Assembly (NCBI GenBank): GCA_900290255.1
Contig: OMOD01000119.1
Coordinates: 1-60,416 of the forward strand
Length of the DNA: 60,416 nt
Origin: Candidatus Sulfotelmatobacter kueseliae
GTDB lineage: Bacteria > Acidobacteriota > Terriglobia > Terriglobales > Acidobacteriaceae
Reading direction: 5' to 3'
Shown: positions 9,785 to 18,426 of the stretch, piece by piece
Position numbering within the stretch: position 1 is the stretch's first letter
How the letters are laid out: each line of letters starts with the position of its first letter
Translations under genes and position numbers: made by a program
The notes under the pieces: model-generated
The model's input: only the letters and a program-made list of their open reading frames with translations
The model's database searches: none
What the model was told of the DNA's origin: nothing

Positions 9785-11188
9785 ATGAAGAGCTATCCAG
9801 AATCGCGGACACGATGGGGCTCGTCGGCCGTAGCGGTTTTGGCACTTCTGCTGTCGGTCCTCTCACCATCACTCGAAGCTCAGCAACCTGCCTGGACGAC
9901 ACTTGAGGGTTTCTGGCTTTCTGATGGCTACGGCTTGTTGGTCGAGATCCGGGGAAAAACGCTTAGCACTTTTGAGCTGACCGCAATCAGTTGCATTCTG
10001 TCCCGAACCCTGACTCACCAGCCCGAGCTCTCCGCCGGAGGTGAAGTCACCTTTCACGAGGGTGCAACGGTTGTGCGGATCGCTCCGGTGGGCCGCGACT
10101 CTGCGCGCCTGCACTACGATGGGAACGCATCCGACATCGTCTTGCACCGCAGCGCTTCCAGGCCGGAACCATGCGCTCAGCTTCCTCCGAATACTCCCGA
10201 GGAGAACTATGCCATCTTCTGGCAGACCTTCGCTGAGAACTATGCCTTCTTCGGCTTGCGGCATTTGGACTGGCAGGCCGTCGGCCGGAAATTTCGCCCG
10301 CAGGCAACGGCGTCCACGAAGCCCGAGGATTTGTTTCAAGTTTTCCGGAGCATGGTCGAGCCACTTCAAGACGCGCACACAGAAATTGATGCTGGAGACA
10401 TTCGCCAGGAATTCGAAGGCTGGAGGCCTGACCCGAATCATCTGGAAGATGCGGACTGGGAGAAGGCGCACGCCCTCGTCAACTCACGATATGTTCAAGG
10501 CGGCTTGCGGTCCTTTTGCAATGGTCACGTCGAGTTTGGCATTCTCCCCCACAACATAGGCTATCTGAGGATCACGACTTTTTACGGCTACTCCGATCAG
10601 GAAGGCTACAGCGCTGCCCTTATCGCGCTCGACCAAGCGCTCGATTCCATTTTTCAGAGTGCAGAGTCGCTGACCGGGCTGATCATCGATGTTCGCTTGA
10701 ACAAGGGCGGTGACGATCCTCTCGGCATCGAAATCGCTTCGCGCCTGACCACGGCGAGGTACCTGGCATATTCAAAGATAGCCCGCAATGATGCGGGCTC
10801 AGGATTACATTTCAGTTCGGCGCAGAAGTGCTGGGTCATCCCATCGAAACGGTCACTCTACCGCGGCAATGTTGTGCTGTTGACCGGACCGGATACGGTC
10901 AGTGCGGGCGAAACGTTTGCGATGGCTTTGATGGGCCGTGAGCCAGCGGTCACGAGAATCGGCGAAGACACGCAGGGAGTGTTCTCTGATGTGTTGATTC
11001 GGAGTCTTCCCAACGGCTGGCACTTCGGCTTGCCGAATGAAATTTATCTGACGCGGGATGGGAGATCATTCGACGGGGAGGGGGTTCCTCCTGACATTCG
11101 TGTTCCCCGCTATTCTTCCGATGATCTTTCCCGGGGGCGCGACGCAGCTCTGGATCGAGCCATTGCCTTCTTGTCACCGCCAAGCTGA
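9785..11188 (+). CDS. Secreted S41-like (C-terminal processing) peptidase
   Basis: 467 residues with a signal peptide (VAVLALLLSVLSPSLEA). The middle and C-terminal parts match the S41 tail-specific protease core: GYLRITTFYGY, IIDVRLNKGGDDP, and the nucleophile region VVLLTGPDTVSAGETFAMAL, whose Ser in SAGE is the probable catalytic residue. No obvious PDZ domain is present, so it resembles the PDZ-less, tricorn-core-like S41 group. The first ATG at 9785 is used; TTG at 9776 is also in frame. It follows fabI closely but a functional link is not evident. Confidence 0.85.
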   Translation: MKSYPESRTRWGSSAVAVLALLLSVLSPSLEAQQPAWTTLEGFWLSDGYGLLVEIRGKTLSTFELTAISCILSRTLTHQPELSAGGEVTFHEGATVVRIAPVGRDSARLHYDGNASDIVLHRSASRPEPCAQLPPNTPEENYAIFWQTFAENYAFFGLRHLDWQAVGRKFRPQATASTKPEDLFQVFRSMVEPLQDAHTEIDAGDIRQEFEGWRPDPNHLEDADWEKAHALVNSRYVQGGLRSFCNGHVEFGILPHNIGYLRITTFYGYSDQEGYSAALIALDQALDSIFQSAESLTGLIIDVRLNKGGDDPLGIEIASRLTTARYLAYSKIARNDAGSGLHFSSAQKCWVIPSKRSLYRGNVVLLTGPDTVSAGETFAMALMGREPAVTRIGEDTQGVFSDVLIRSLPNGWHFGLPNEIYLTRDGRSFDGEGVPPDIRVPRYSSDDLSRGRDAALDRAIAFLSPPS

Positions 11189-11203
11189 CGGTTCAACGGA
11201 CAA

Positions 11204-11656
11204 TCATTCGCTTACTCGGATCCTCCGATCGCTCTCCCCCACCCGCTCCAGCACAATCTCCACATCCCGCTCGCGCACCAGCCGCGGAAATTTCTCTCCC
11301 CACTCGATCAGCAGAACGCTGTCGTCGGAACGCAGATCATCCAGCCCGAGCGTTTCCAGTTCGCGCGGTGTGTCCACGCGGTAAAGATCAATGTGATACA
11401 GATTGGCCCGCGGCCCCCGATATTCGTGCACCAGCGTGAAGGTGGGGCTGGTAACGTCTTCCTCTGCGGCCGCGTCGAACGCCGCCGCGATTCCTTTGAC
11501 CAGCGTCGTCTTGCCCGCCCCCAAATCGCCGCGCAGCAACACCAGTTTCGGCGGCACAAGCAACTCAGCGAGCGTACGGCCGAAGGCGATCGTCTCCTCC
11601 GCTGAGTGCGTGACGATCTCTCGGGTGACAGCGCGAGCTCCGGCCTGCCTGGTCAC
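11204..11656 (-). CDS. tsaE: tRNA threonylcarbamoyladenosine biosynthesis ATPase TsaE
   Basis: 150 residues, the size expected for TsaE/YjeE. It contains Walker A GDLGAGKTT, the TSPTFTLVHEY motif, HIDLYRV and the LLIEWGEKFP segment. It works with TsaB and TsaD in making t6A37 on ANN-decoding tRNAs. The start codon is GTG at 11656. It is convergent with the S41 gene, with only 15 bp between them. No tsaB or tsaD is in the window. Confidence 0.95.
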   Translation of the reverse strand: MTRQAGARAVTREIVTHSAEETIAFGRTLAELLVPPKLVLLRGDLGAGKTTLVKGIAAAFDAAAEEDVTSPTFTLVHEYRGPRANLYHIDLYRVDTPRELETLGLDDLRSDDSVLLIEWGEKFPRLVRERDVEIVLERVGESDRRIRVSE

Positions 11657-11699
11657 ACGACCAGTATAGCGAGAGCTCTCTTCCTATCGCGGCGGCTGA

Positions 11700-11757
11700 A
11701 CGGCGGCCCCGGCGAGCTGCACTCGCCCGGACAGCCGAGGGCGGCTGTCCCCACATA
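11700..11757. repeat. GC-rich two-hairpin palindrome (GGGGACAGCC family), copy 1
   Basis: On the complement this reads TGGGGACAGCCGCC, a short centre, GGCTGTCCG, then a second hairpin CGAG/CTCG. Related copies occur at 34248, 42122 and 44412. It lies between the PilZ-domain gene and tsaE. It resembles REP-type elements in size and symmetry; no transposase is nearby. Confidence 0.75.
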
Positions 11758-11762
11758 CTCAA

Positions 11763-12149
11763 CTAGTACGTGGAGAACGCGCTCGACTTCATGCCCAGCA
11801 AATTCCGCTCCACTACGTAATCGAGCGAGGTGCGCAGGCGGCGATGGTCGTCGTCCTCGAGCGCCACGAAGCGGAACGGCTGCAGTACGCTGTCGTCCAG
11901 CTTCCGCATGGGGCTGAGAACTTCGGCCATGCCGTGCACCGGGCCAGCCTGCGTCTGGAACGCAACTTCAACGAAGTCGCCCTGTCCCAGCGATTGGGCC
12001 AAACGCAGCAGGCCCCCGGTCACGGAAATGGTTTGGAGTTTGCCTTTGGTGCGCCGGCCGTCTTCCAGACGGATCGCAGCCAGGACTGAATCTCCTAGCT
12101 GGACCCGGGCCGCGCGCCGCGACGGATGCGGTTGGGGGAAATGGGTCAT
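11763..12149 (-). CDS. PilZ-domain protein
   Basis: 128 residues. The region RRAARVQLGDSVLAAIRLEDG followed by TISVTGGLLRLAQSL has the layout of a PilZ domain (an Arg-rich N-terminal motif, then a D/N-x-S-x-x-G-like strand, here ISVTGG). PilZ domains bind cyclic di-GMP, but the RxxxR motif here is partial (RRAAR) and the second motif is altered, so c-di-GMP binding is uncertain. An HD-GYP phosphodiesterase and a type IV pilus cluster elsewhere in the window make a c-di-GMP role plausible. Confidence 0.7.
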   Translation of the reverse strand: MTHFPQPHPSRRAARVQLGDSVLAAIRLEDGRRTKGKLQTISVTGGLLRLAQSLGQGDFVEVAFQTQAGPVHGMAEVLSPMRKLDDSVLQPFRFVALEDDDHRRLRTSLDYVVERNLLGMKSSAFSTY

Positions 12150-12316
12150 AAGCCAAGTGCACTATGGCACTATCCCCTGTTGCGTAATAGATTACTGAAG
12201 CCCCTCGTCCGAATTCCGCACCGCAAGCCTGAACTGACGATACCGAGACCCTGCGCTATGAAGCACATAGCGTGGTGTTTACTGGTTGAATAATGTCCGA
12301 TCGGACGGCACGGTGT

Positions 12317-12385
12317 GGAAGAGCGGCCCTCAGGGCCGCGTTAAGAACGGGGAAAAGTGATGGGCTTCAGCCCCTGTGGTGCGCC
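12317..12385. repeat. Palindromic repeat pair (GCGGCCCTCAGGGCCGC and GGGCTTCAGCCCC)
   Basis: Two adjacent short perfect hairpins: GCGGCCCTCAGGGCCGC at about 12322-12338 and GGGCTTCAGCCCC at about 12362-12374. They are separated by an A-rich linker, just downstream of the NAD(P)HX repair gene. They could serve as a transcription end or a REP-like element; only one copy is in this window. Confidence 0.6.
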
Positions 12386-12389
12386 GCCC

Positions 12390-13958
12390 TTACCCTTCCC
12401 AGCACACGAACTTTTCCCGCACCGTTTGTCGAGCGCTCTCGAACGCGTCCGGCAGGCCCCGCAGCAGGTCGGTGGCGACCAGCGAATGCTCGCCCAAGAT
12501 CTCGCGCATCTCGTCGCCCGCCCGACCGTGCAGATGAACCGCCGCCAGCACGGCCAGCAGCGCGTCCTTCGGATGCTGGGCAATCATGGCCGCTATCATG
12601 CCTGTCAGGATGTCGCCCGTACCTCCCGTCGCCATGCCAGGATTGCCCGTGGTGTTGGCCCAGGCCTCGCCATCCGGCTGCACCACAAGAGTGCGGTGCC
12701 CCTTGAGCACGACGATGACATCATGCTGGCGCGCGAATTTGCGCGCTACTCCCAGGCGATCTTTCTGCACATCAGCGATCGAACACGCCGCCAGCCGCGC
12801 CATTTCACCGGGATGCGGAGTAATCACCAGCAACCGCCCTTTGCCGTTCAGTTCGCCGGCGTGCCCTTCGAAGGCGTTGAGGCCATCAGCATCCAGAACG
12901 ATGGGAAGCTCGTTTTTGCTGACCAGGGTTCGCACCAGCCCCGACGTAGTGGGGAAACGCGAGATCCCCGGCCCAATGGCGAGAACGGATTTCCCTTTTG
13001 CCAGTGCATCAAGCCGCTCGACTGCGGCTGCTGAAATCGTGCCCGCGTCGGTTTCCGGCAGCGACTCCGTCATCACTTCCGGATGGAATCCCGCCACCGT
13101 GGGCAGCACCGACTTCGGCGTGGCGACAGTCGCCAGCCCTGCGCCCGCCCGCAACGCGGACATCCCCGCCATCGCCGCCGCGCCCGCCTTGCCCACCGAT
13201 CCACCGATCACCAGCACGTGCCCGTAGTTGCCCTTGTTCGATTCTGCCGGACGCGGATCGAGCAGCGGCGCGAAATCCCGCACCGTAATCACATTCAGCC
13301 GCAGCGACGAAACGATTGCCTCCTCTGGCGACCCGATGCCTGCCACATAAGTTGGCCCGTTGGTAAGAAGACTGAAAACGTGCGCCGGGCGCGCTGCCGT
13401 GAAGGTAACGATGGAATCCGCGCGCGCCACGATTCCCTTCTGCGGAGTCATCGCATCGGCGTCCGCGCCCGAAGGAATGTCCACCGCGATGACCGGCGCC
13501 CGCGCCGCGTTCAAAACCGCAATCGCGTCGGCATAAAGCCCGCTCACCGGCGGATTGAAGCCCGTGCCGAGAATCGCGTCAAGGTACAAGTCGGCCGGCA
13601 GGGAGAGGCGCACGCGATCGCTTTTCAACTCTTCGCTCGTGTGAACGATGATGGCAGCCACGGGAAGCTTGGCGTACATGGCAGCAGCGTCGCCTTTCAG
13701 TTCCGACGGGTCGGCCAGAAGAATGACCTGCACCGCCTTGCCTTTCTGATGCAGGCGCCGCGCTGCCACGAACCCATCGCCCCCGTTGTTGCCTTTGCCG
13801 CAGAAAATCACGATCCGCCGCGCGGCAGCGTGGTGCGTGAGAACGTGCTCGGCAACCGCCGTCCCGGCGTTTTCCATTAGCGTAAGCGAAGGCACGCCGA
13901 AGCGTTCGCTGGTGGCGCTGTCAACGGCCCGCATTTCTGCCGCGGTCACGATTTTCAT
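12390..13958 (-). CDS. nnr: Bifunctional NAD(P)H-hydrate epimerase / ADP-dependent NAD(P)H-hydrate dehydratase
   Basis: 522 residues. The N-terminal YjeF_N epimerase domain (about 1-215) has GKGNNGGDGFVAARRL and DIPSGADAD. The C-terminal ribokinase-like dehydratase domain (about 225-520) has VIGGSVGKAGAAAMAG, LVITPHPGEMARL and the ATP site NPGMATGGTGDILTG. It repairs hydrated NADH and NADPH. The ATG at 13958 gives the conserved MKIVTAAEMRAVD start; the open frame runs upstream into the preceding gene. It begins 13 bp after the K+ channel stop codon, so the two are probably one transcript. Confidence 0.95.
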   Translation of the reverse strand: MKIVTAAEMRAVDSATSERFGVPSLTLMENAGTAVAEHVLTHHAAARRIVIFCGKGNNGGDGFVAARRLHQKGKAVQVILLADPSELKGDAAAMYAKLPVAAIIVHTSEELKSDRVRLSLPADLYLDAILGTGFNPPVSGLYADAIAVLNAARAPVIAVDIPSGADADAMTPQKGIVARADSIVTFTAARPAHVFSLLTNGPTYVAGIGSPEEAIVSSLRLNVITVRDFAPLLDPRPAESNKGNYGHVLVIGGSVGKAGAAAMAGMSALRAGAGLATVATPKSVLPTVAGFHPEVMTESLPETDAGTISAAAVERLDALAKGKSVLAIGPGISRFPTTSGLVRTLVSKNELPIVLDADGLNAFEGHAGELNGKGRLLVITPHPGEMARLAACSIADVQKDRLGVARKFARQHDVIVVLKGHRTLVVQPDGEAWANTTGNPGMATGGTGDILTGMIAAMIAQHPKDALLAVLAAVHLHGRAGDEMREILGEHSLVATDLLRGLPDAFESARQTVREKFVCWEG

Positions 13959-13971
13959 TGGATTCCGATCT

Positions 13972-14970
13972 TCATGAAGAGGCAGCCATCTGTTCGAGTT
14001 GCCGCAATTGTGCCGGCTCGCCCATGGCGATGAGACAGTCGTCCGGTTCGATCCGCTCATCCGGCGCGGGATTGAAGCGCATGCCCTCGCGCCGTTTGAT
14101 GGCCAGCACAATCACTCCGCGCTCCTGCCGGATGTGCGAATTCTCGATAGTCTTGCCGGCAAATACAGAATTCGGCATGATCTGAATCTCGCCGATCTCC
14201 AGATCCATGCCCAGGTGCGTGGTCGCGGTGTCAAGAAAACTGACCACGTGCGGCCGCAGCAGCGACTGCGCGATGCGCCGGCCGGCGAACGAATACGGCG
14301 AGACGACAGAATCTGCGCCCGCTGTCAGCAGATGTTTTTCTGCGTTGTCTTCGCTGACCCGCGCAATGATTGTCAAACGCGGATTCAATCCGCGCGCGGT
14401 GAGCACGATGTAGAGATTGGTGGCGTCGGTGGTCGTCGCGGCAATCAGGCCGCGGGCCCGTTCAATCTGCGCCTGCCGCAGCGTTTGCTCTTGGGTCGCG
14501 TCGCCTGCGATGGCCAGCCAGTTCTCTGAGGCGTAGCGCTGGCGCTTGGCCTCAGCATTCTCGATGATCACAAACGGCACCGGCTTCTGCGCCAGTTCCC
14601 GCGCCACGCTCCGTCCCACCCGCCCCATGCCGCAGATGATGTAGTGGCCGTCGAGACGGCCGATCTCGCGCTCCATGCGCCGCCTTCCGAAGAAGTTGTG
14701 CAGTTCGAATTCTAACAAAGCCTGGCTCAGCGACCCCACTCCCAGCAACAACAGCGACACTCCCGAAAGAATCACGAACACATTGAACACGCGGCCCGCG
14801 TGCGAGAGCGGATGCACTTCCTGGTAACCGATGGTGGTCAGCGTGGTCACCACCATGTAGAAGCCGTCAAACCACGGCCAGCCTTCGATGTAGTGATATC
14901 CGGCAGTGCCCACTGCCATGACCAGCAGCAGGAGCGCTCCGATCACTCGCAGATTGCGGAAGGCTTTCAT
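13972..14970 (-). CDS. Two-TM potassium channel with cytoplasmic RCK (TrkA-N/TrkA-C) domains
   Basis: 332 residues. TM1 is at about 10-28, a pore helix and filter region around VVTTLTTIGYQE (41-51), and TM2 at about 60-82. Next come a Rossmann RCK_N domain (IICGMGRVGRS from about 111) and a TrkA_C domain (about 250-325). The fold is MthK-like, gating K+ flux in response to a cytoplasmic ligand. The filter reads TIGYQE, not TVGYGD. An inverted word-repeat starts five bases upstream of the ATG, and no Shine-Dalgarno box is visible there. Confidence 0.9.
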   Translation of the reverse strand: MKAFRNLRVIGALLLLVMAVGTAGYHYIEGWPWFDGFYMVVTTLTTIGYQEVHPLSHAGRVFNVFVILSGVSLLLLGVGSLSQALLEFELHNFFGRRRMEREIGRLDGHYIICGMGRVGRSVARELAQKPVPFVIIENAEAKRQRYASENWLAIAGDATQEQTLRQAQIERARGLIAATTTDATNLYIVLTARGLNPRLTIIARVSEDNAEKHLLTAGADSVVSPYSFAGRRIAQSLLRPHVVSFLDTATTHLGMDLEIGEIQIMPNSVFAGKTIENSHIRQERGVIVLAIKRREGMRFNPAPDERIEPDDCLIAMGEPAQLRQLEQMAASS

Positions 14971-14975
14971 GTAAT

Positions 14976-15066
14976 GCAGTGGTCAGTGATCAGAGGCTAG
15001 TGGCCAGTAAATCCCGCGCTTAATGTCGGTGCCTTGCTGGCCACTGACCACTGGTCACTGACCACT
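14976..15066. repeat. Inverted word-repeat locus G (CAGTGGTCAGTG / CACTGACCACTG)
   Basis: Left arm 14976-15008 contains CAGTGGTCAGTGATCAG and CTAGTGGCCAG. Right arm 15036-15066 contains CTGGCCACTGACCACTGG and TCACTGACCACT. The two arms are complementary and could form a hairpin of about 30 bp across a 27-nt loop. The locus lies between the permease and K+-channel genes. A single related word run occurs near 35395-35420. Confidence 0.8.
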
Positions 15067-15084
15067 CCTTCGACCCACGCGCGA

Positions 15085-16689
15085 TCACGCCTTTGGCGGG
15101 TTGCCCGCAGCCAGCGCCTGCACCCGGCTGTGCCTCTGGCCGTATCCGAAGTACACGAACAATCCGATTACCAGCCAGATAATCAGGCGGGCCCAGTTGA
15201 CCCATCCCAGCTTGTACATCATGTAGCCGTTGGAGATCACGCCGAGGATCGGCACGAGCGGTACCCACGGCGTCCGGAAGGGCCGCGGCTGGCTGGGATT
15301 GGTGCGACGTAGCACCATCACCGAAATCGACACGATCACAAACGCCAGGAGCGTCCCGATGTTCACCATCTTGCCGATGTCGTCGATCGGCGTCACGCTG
15401 CCCACAATCGCAGCCAGCAGGCCCACCAGGATCGTATTCTTCCACGGCGTGCGAAACTTGGGATGAACGGCGGCAAAAAATTTCTTCGGAAGGAGGCCGT
15501 CGTTCGCCATCGAGTAGAGCACTCGCGTTTGCCCCAGCAGCATGACCAGCATGACGCTGGTCAACCCCGCCAGAGCGCCGAGAGTGATGATGTGCGACGC
15601 GGTTGACAGGCCCCGGTCGAGAAACGCGCGCGCCACCGGCGCCTCGATATTGATCTGCTGCCAGTGCATCATGCCGGTCAGCACGCCGGCCACGGCGATA
15701 TACAAGACCGTACAAATCGCCAGCGAAGCGATCATGCCGATGGGCAGGTCGCGTTGCGGATTCTTCGCTTCCTGGGCCGTGGTCGAGACCGCATCGAAAC
15801 CAATGTAGGCGAAGAATATGTAGGCAGCACCCGCTCCGATTCCGGCGAAGCCGTGGGGCGCGTAGGAGTGCCAGTCGGTGCCCCAGTTGCCGGGGTTGAT
15901 ATAGCGGGCGCCGAGAGCGATCACGAAGAGCACGACTGAAACCTTGATGGTTACGATCGTCGCGTTGAAGCGCGCGCTTTCTTTGATGCCGATGACCAGA
16001 ATCGTCGTGATCACCAGCGCAATGATGAAGGCGGGAAGATTCAAACCGATTTCCATTCCAAACAGATGCGGAGCTCCCAGCAATTCGTGCGCCCGTTGCA
16101 GGAGTTCAGGGGACTGCGCACTCGTAATCGCCATTACTTTGTCGAGAAACGCCTGCGTGCCCGGAACCAGGAATGAGTCCGAAGCCAACGCCATCTGCCG
16201 GCCGACAATATTCTCCGCCGTCTTCAGCGCCGTCCAATGATCGTAGGCCAGCCACAGCGGCATCTTGATGTGAAAGATGTTCAGTAGTTCGATGAAGTGA
16301 TTTGACCACCCCGAAGACACAGTGCTGGCGCCCATGGCATATTCCAGTGTCAGGTCCCAGCCGATAATCCAGGCCAGCAACTCGCCCAGCGTGGCGTAGG
16401 CGTAAGTGTAGGCGCTGCCCGCCAGCGGAATCATGGCCGCGAACTCCGCATAGCAGAGGCCGGCAAACGCGCATCCCAAACCAGAGAGAACAAACGAGAG
16501 CGTGAGTCCCGGACCGGCATACTGCGCTCCCAGCCCCACCATGACAAAGATGCCCGCGCCGATGATTGCGCCCACGCCCAGCGCCGTGAGCTGGAACACT
16601 CCCAACGTCCGTCTGAGACTATGTTCGCCCGTCTCGCGGGCCTCTTCCATGAGCAGGTTCAGTGGTTTGGTTGCCAGCAGATTTGCCAT
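15085..16689 (-). CDS. APC-superfamily cationic amino-acid transporter-like permease
   Basis: 534 residues with about 12-14 hydrophobic segments. The signature GVGAIIGAGIFVMVG in TM1 and AGLCYAEFAAMIPLAGSAYTYAY in TM3 are typical of the CAT/YfnA branch of the APC family. It should import amino acids by proton symport; specificity is unknown. The gene follows a second APC gene on the same strand after 22 bp, so the two probably form an operon. Confidence 0.9.
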   Translation of the reverse strand: MANLLATKPLNLLMEEARETGEHSLRRTLGVFQLTALGVGAIIGAGIFVMVGLGAQYAGPGLTLSFVLSGLGCAFAGLCYAEFAAMIPLAGSAYTYAYATLGELLAWIIGWDLTLEYAMGASTVSSGWSNHFIELLNIFHIKMPLWLAYDHWTALKTAENIVGRQMALASDSFLVPGTQAFLDKVMAITSAQSPELLQRAHELLGAPHLFGMEIGLNLPAFIIALVITTILVIGIKESARFNATIVTIKVSVVLFVIALGARYINPGNWGTDWHSYAPHGFAGIGAGAAYIFFAYIGFDAVSTTAQEAKNPQRDLPIGMIASLAICTVLYIAVAGVLTGMMHWQQINIEAPVARAFLDRGLSTASHIITLGALAGLTSVMLVMLLGQTRVLYSMANDGLLPKKFFAAVHPKFRTPWKNTILVGLLAAIVGSVTPIDDIGKMVNIGTLLAFVIVSISVMVLRRTNPSQPRPFRTPWVPLVPILGVISNGYMMYKLGWVNWARLIIWLVIGLFVYFGYGQRHSRVQALAAGNPPKA

Positions 16690-16711
16690 CCCTTTGCTTT
16701 CTCCTTAGCAG

Positions 16712-18286
16712 TTACGCGGATGCCCTGCCCTTATTCTGGCGCGCACTCCGCGACCACGCATAGTAAACCGGAATCCCCAGCAGCACCACAATCAGCCCCG
16801 GCCACGTATATTGCGGCTTGTAGCGCAATAGTACGGCATCAATGAACAAAGCCATCACAATATAAATCGCTGGCAGTACCGGATAGCCTACCGCCCGATA
16901 CGGCCGCTCGGCATCCGGATGCGTCCGCCGCAGCACAAACAAGCCGACAATCGTCAGAATGTAAAACACCAGCACGGCAAAAATGATGTAGTCGAGCAGT
17001 TGCCCGTAACTGCCCGAGATGCACAGTACGCAGGTCCACACCATCTGCACCATCAGCGAAACGACCGGCGTTTTGTACTTGGGATGCAATCGGGCGACGC
17101 TGCCGAAGAACAAGCCGTCTTTCGCCATGGCGTAATAGACGCGCGCCCCGGAGAGAATCAGCCCGTTATTGCAGCCGAAAGCGGAGATCATAACCGCCGC
17201 TGCCATCAGATAGCCGCCTACGGAGCCAAACATCTGCGTCATGACGGCCGTTCCCACGCGATCTTCCGCGGCGTGCTTGATTCCACGCGCCAGAGTTGTA
17301 ATACCACCCTCGACGCCATCCAGCGGCAACGCGCTCAGATAAATGAAGTTGCAGGCGATGTAAAGCGCGATGACCACGCCCGTTCCCAGCGCCAGCGATA
17401 GCGGCAGGTTGCGGCTGGGATTCTTCACTTCGCCGGCGGTGAAAGTTACGTTATTCCAGGCATCGGCCGAAAACAACGATCCAACTTGAGCCACCGCCAG
17501 GATGGTCAGCGTCCCCACCATGACGATAGGCCCGCCCACTCCCACCTGCACCGCATGTCTTGTCGCCAAACCCGCGTTGTGCCAAAAGTTTGTCCCGAAG
17601 TTCGCGGCCAGAGCCTGCGGACTGCGCCCCAGCGCCAATCCGAAAACGGCGAGTCCGAGCAGAGCCGAGACTTTCGCCGCGGTGAAGACGTTCTGAATCG
17701 CCGCCCCCGTCTTCACGCCGAAGATGTTCACCACCGACAGAAAAATCACCAGCAGAATCGCCGCCAGGTTCTGCGTGTTGATGCCCACATCCATATTCCC
17801 CAGGACCATGGGGCCGATCGGAATCGGCGGCACTTTCCACAGGTGCAGAATCCAGTGTGTGGAAGAAACTGACGGGAAAAACACGCCCAGAAACTTGCCG
17901 AATGCCACGCCCACGGCGGCGATGGTCCCGGTCTGAATCACCAGGAACAGCGTCCAGCCGTAAAGAAAGCCCCACAGCGGCCCCAGGGCCTCGCGCAAGT
18001 AAACATACTGCCCGCCCGCTCGCGGCATCATCGCCGCCAGTTCGCCATAGCTGAGCGCGGCCACAATGGTCATGAATCCGGCCACAGCCCATGCGCCGAT
18101 CAGCAGCGCGGGCGAGTCGACTTCACGGGCAATTTCGGCTGACACAATAAAGATGCCGGAGCCGATCATCGAACCCATGACCAGCATGGTGGCGCTGGTC
18201 AGGCCCAGTCCCTTGACCAGTTCCTGATCCTGGTGAGTGTGAATCTCCCAGTCGCTGGTCGCTGTCGAAGTTACCGGTATGCTCAG
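16712..18286 (-). CDS. APC-superfamily amino-acid permease, probable CTG start
   Basis: 524 residues if translation starts at CTG 18286. The core matches LAT-type permeases (MLVMGSMIGSGIFIVSAEIA, ALSYGELAAMMPRAGGQYVY). The first ATG (18187) falls inside TM1 and would delete the conserved lead-in QELVKGLGLTSAT. In that frame there is no ATG, GTG or TTG between an upstream TGA and 18187, but CTG at 18286 sits five bases after a GGAGG box and adds 33 residues. I therefore infer a CTG start; an ATG start would give 491 residues. Twelve or so membrane helices are predicted. It lies upstream of a second permease. Confidence 0.85.
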   Translation of the reverse strand: MSIPVTSTATSDWEIHTHQDQELVKGLGLTSATMLVMGSMIGSGIFIVSAEIAREVDSPALLIGAWAVAGFMTIVAALSYGELAAMMPRAGGQYVYLREALGPLWGFLYGWTLFLVIQTGTIAAVGVAFGKFLGVFFPSVSSTHWILHLWKVPPIPIGPMVLGNMDVGINTQNLAAILLVIFLSVVNIFGVKTGAAIQNVFTAAKVSALLGLAVFGLALGRSPQALAANFGTNFWHNAGLATRHAVQVGVGGPIVMVGTLTILAVAQVGSLFSADAWNNVTFTAGEVKNPSRNLPLSLALGTGVVIALYIACNFIYLSALPLDGVEGGITTLARGIKHAAEDRVGTAVMTQMFGSVGGYLMAAAVMISAFGCNNGLILSGARVYYAMAKDGLFFGSVARLHPKYKTPVVSLMVQMVWTCVLCISGSYGQLLDYIIFAVLVFYILTIVGLFVLRRTHPDAERPYRAVGYPVLPAIYIVMALFIDAVLLRYKPQYTWPGLIVVLLGIPVYYAWSRSARQNKGRASA

Positions 18287-18304
18287 AGCTTCCTCCGGTG
18301 TAAA

Positions 18305-18377
18305 TCAGAAGGCAGAAGTCAGAAGGCAGAAGTTAAGTCAAGATCTACTTCTGCCTTCTGACTTCTTCATTCTGCAT
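18305..18377. repeat. Inverted word-repeat locus F (CAGAAGGCAGAAGT)
   Basis: Left arm 18305-18333 reiterates CAGAAGG, CAGAAGT, CAGAAGG, CAGAAGT. Right arm 18348-18377 reads ACTTCTGCCTTCTGACTTCT and on to CATTCTGC. About 21 bp pair almost perfectly across a loop of about 14 nt. It lies between thiE and the permease, upstream of the permease Shine-Dalgarno box. Confidence 0.85.
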
Positions 18378-18426
18378 TCGTACCCGTAGCGCCGAGGTCC
18401 CGCCGTCGCCTTCGGGCTTCCCGACT

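Noticed and set aside
12150..12389. A gene in the gap between the PilZ and nnr genes
   Set aside because: No frame longer than a few codons has a ribosome binding site; the gap holds two hairpins only.
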